Positions 63,623 to 64,000 of a stretch of 64,000 nt of DNA are shown here, piece after piece. Under the pieces are notes generated by a model that had not been told where the DNA came from, ran no database searches, and saw nothing but the letters and a program-made list of their open reading frames with translations. The stretch is taken from positions 28,774 to 92,773 of the forward strand of contig JAIKWV010000037.1 of the NCBI GenBank assembly GCA_024684435.1. Direction: 5' to 3'. Position numbers and translations under genes: made by a program. The stretch's first letter is position 1. Each line of letters begins with the position of its first letter. The DNA is from Clostridiales bacterium (GTDB taxonomy: Bacteria; Bacillota; Clostridia; Oscillospirales; Acutalibacteraceae).

Positions 63623-64000
63623 TTATGATATTTTCAGTTTAAGCCTCAATTTGTCGCTTATCATTGCTATAAATTCGCTGTTGGTGGGCTTGCCTCTTGT
63701 GTTCTGGATGGTATAACCGAAGTAGGAACTCAACACGTCCACGTCTCCCCTGTCCCAGGCTACTTCTATGGCGTGGCGGATGGCTCGCTCAACCCGGGAG
63801 GATGTGGTCTTGAAGGTCTTGGCGACGGTGGGATACAACAGCTTCGTCACGGAGTTCAACATCTCCGGATCATTGATAGAAAGGATTATGGATTCCCGCA
63901 GGTACTGATAACCCTTGATGTGAGCCGGCACTCCGATCTGATGCATGATCTCCGATACCATGACCTCAAGCTCGACCTTATCCGATCCGCCGCGGACGGG
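63623..64000 (-). CDS. spo0A: Sporulation master regulator Spo0A (C-terminal effector domain, 5' partial)
   Basis: Only the last 125 residues are in the window; the receiver domain lies beyond the right edge. The visible part is the DNA-binding effector domain, unique to Spo0[21 protein letters not shown], then [40 protein letters not shown] and [16 protein letters not shown]. It governs entry into sporulation after phosphorelay or kinase activation. It ends at the hairpin at 63586-63614. Confidence 0.96.
   Translation of the reverse strand, partial: PVRGGSDKVELEVMVSEIMHQIGVPAHIKGYQYLRESIILSINDPEMLNSVTKLLYPTVAKTFKTTSSRVERAIRHAIEVAWDRGDVDVLSSYFGYTIQNTRGKPTNSEFIAMISDKLRLKLKIS

Overview
The window is chromosomal DNA from a spore-forming anaerobic Firmicute, most likely a gut-type member of the Clostridia. 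The evidence is a set of endospore genes: cotJABC, dipicolinate synthase (spoVFA/spoVFB), a SpoIIIE/FtsK translocase, sigG, and spo0A running off the right edge. Regulation is also Gram-positive in style, with a tandem glycine riboswitch, an FMN riboswitch, a Thr T-box leader and many strong intrinsic terminators. Base composition is moderate and genes are tightly packed. I see no prophage, insertion sequence, integrase or CRISPR array.

Layout, left to right. 1-6.4 kb: a glycine-riboswitch-controlled AGCS symporter and an iron alcohol dehydrogenase on the minus strand, then a plus-strand run of pyridoxal kinase, ECF S-component, radical SAM protein, DUF4956 membrane protein and MscS channel. 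6.4-12.5 kb: secG, two M42 peptidases, a GNAT protein, a methionine-gamma-lyase-family PLP enzyme and a phosphohexomutase. 12.6-16.7 kb: a GT2 glycosyltransferase, a membrane acyltransferase with a small membrane partner, and rlmD. 17-19.7 kb: rplM-rpsI, then an uncharacterised zinc-ribbon/beta-rich protein pair. 19.7-20.9 kb: cotJABC.

21-27.8 kb is a long plus-strand operon: deoB, polA, a YwlE-like phosphatase, rimI, tsaD and an LCP protein. A serine hydrolase follows. 29.4-37.4 kb is a minus-strand block: deoC, DUF3006, a secreted-type ComEC-like metallo-beta-lactamase, a YgiQ radical SAM protein, spoIIIE, and the two dipicolinate synthase subunits. 37.5-42.5 kb: murC, metA (acetyl-CoA type by its Glu111), FMN riboswitch-ribU, and pgcA.

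42.6-46.5 kb holds the most striking unit: a family-10 (alpha-1,3-)fucosyltransferase followed by a bifunctional fucokinase/GDP-fucose pyrophosphorylase (Fkp-like). Together they would let the cell activate environmental L-fucose and attach it to a glycan. A decayed fragment matching the C-terminus of an L-fucose isomerase lies at about 61 kb, suggesting that catabolism was lost while decoration was kept. 46.6-51.3 kb: T-box-thrS and a polar amino acid ABC transporter. 51.4-57.8 kb: a CDP-glycerol transferase, lacZ, DUF2461, a sirtuin and sigG. 57.9-60.7 kb: TrkH/TrkA potassium uptake. 61.4 kb: tRNA-Ser(CGA). 61.7-63.4 kb: a minus-strand membrane cassette whose MFS gene is split by one in-frame stop codon. 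63.4-63.6 kb: two divergent promoters and a possible small RNA beside spo0A.
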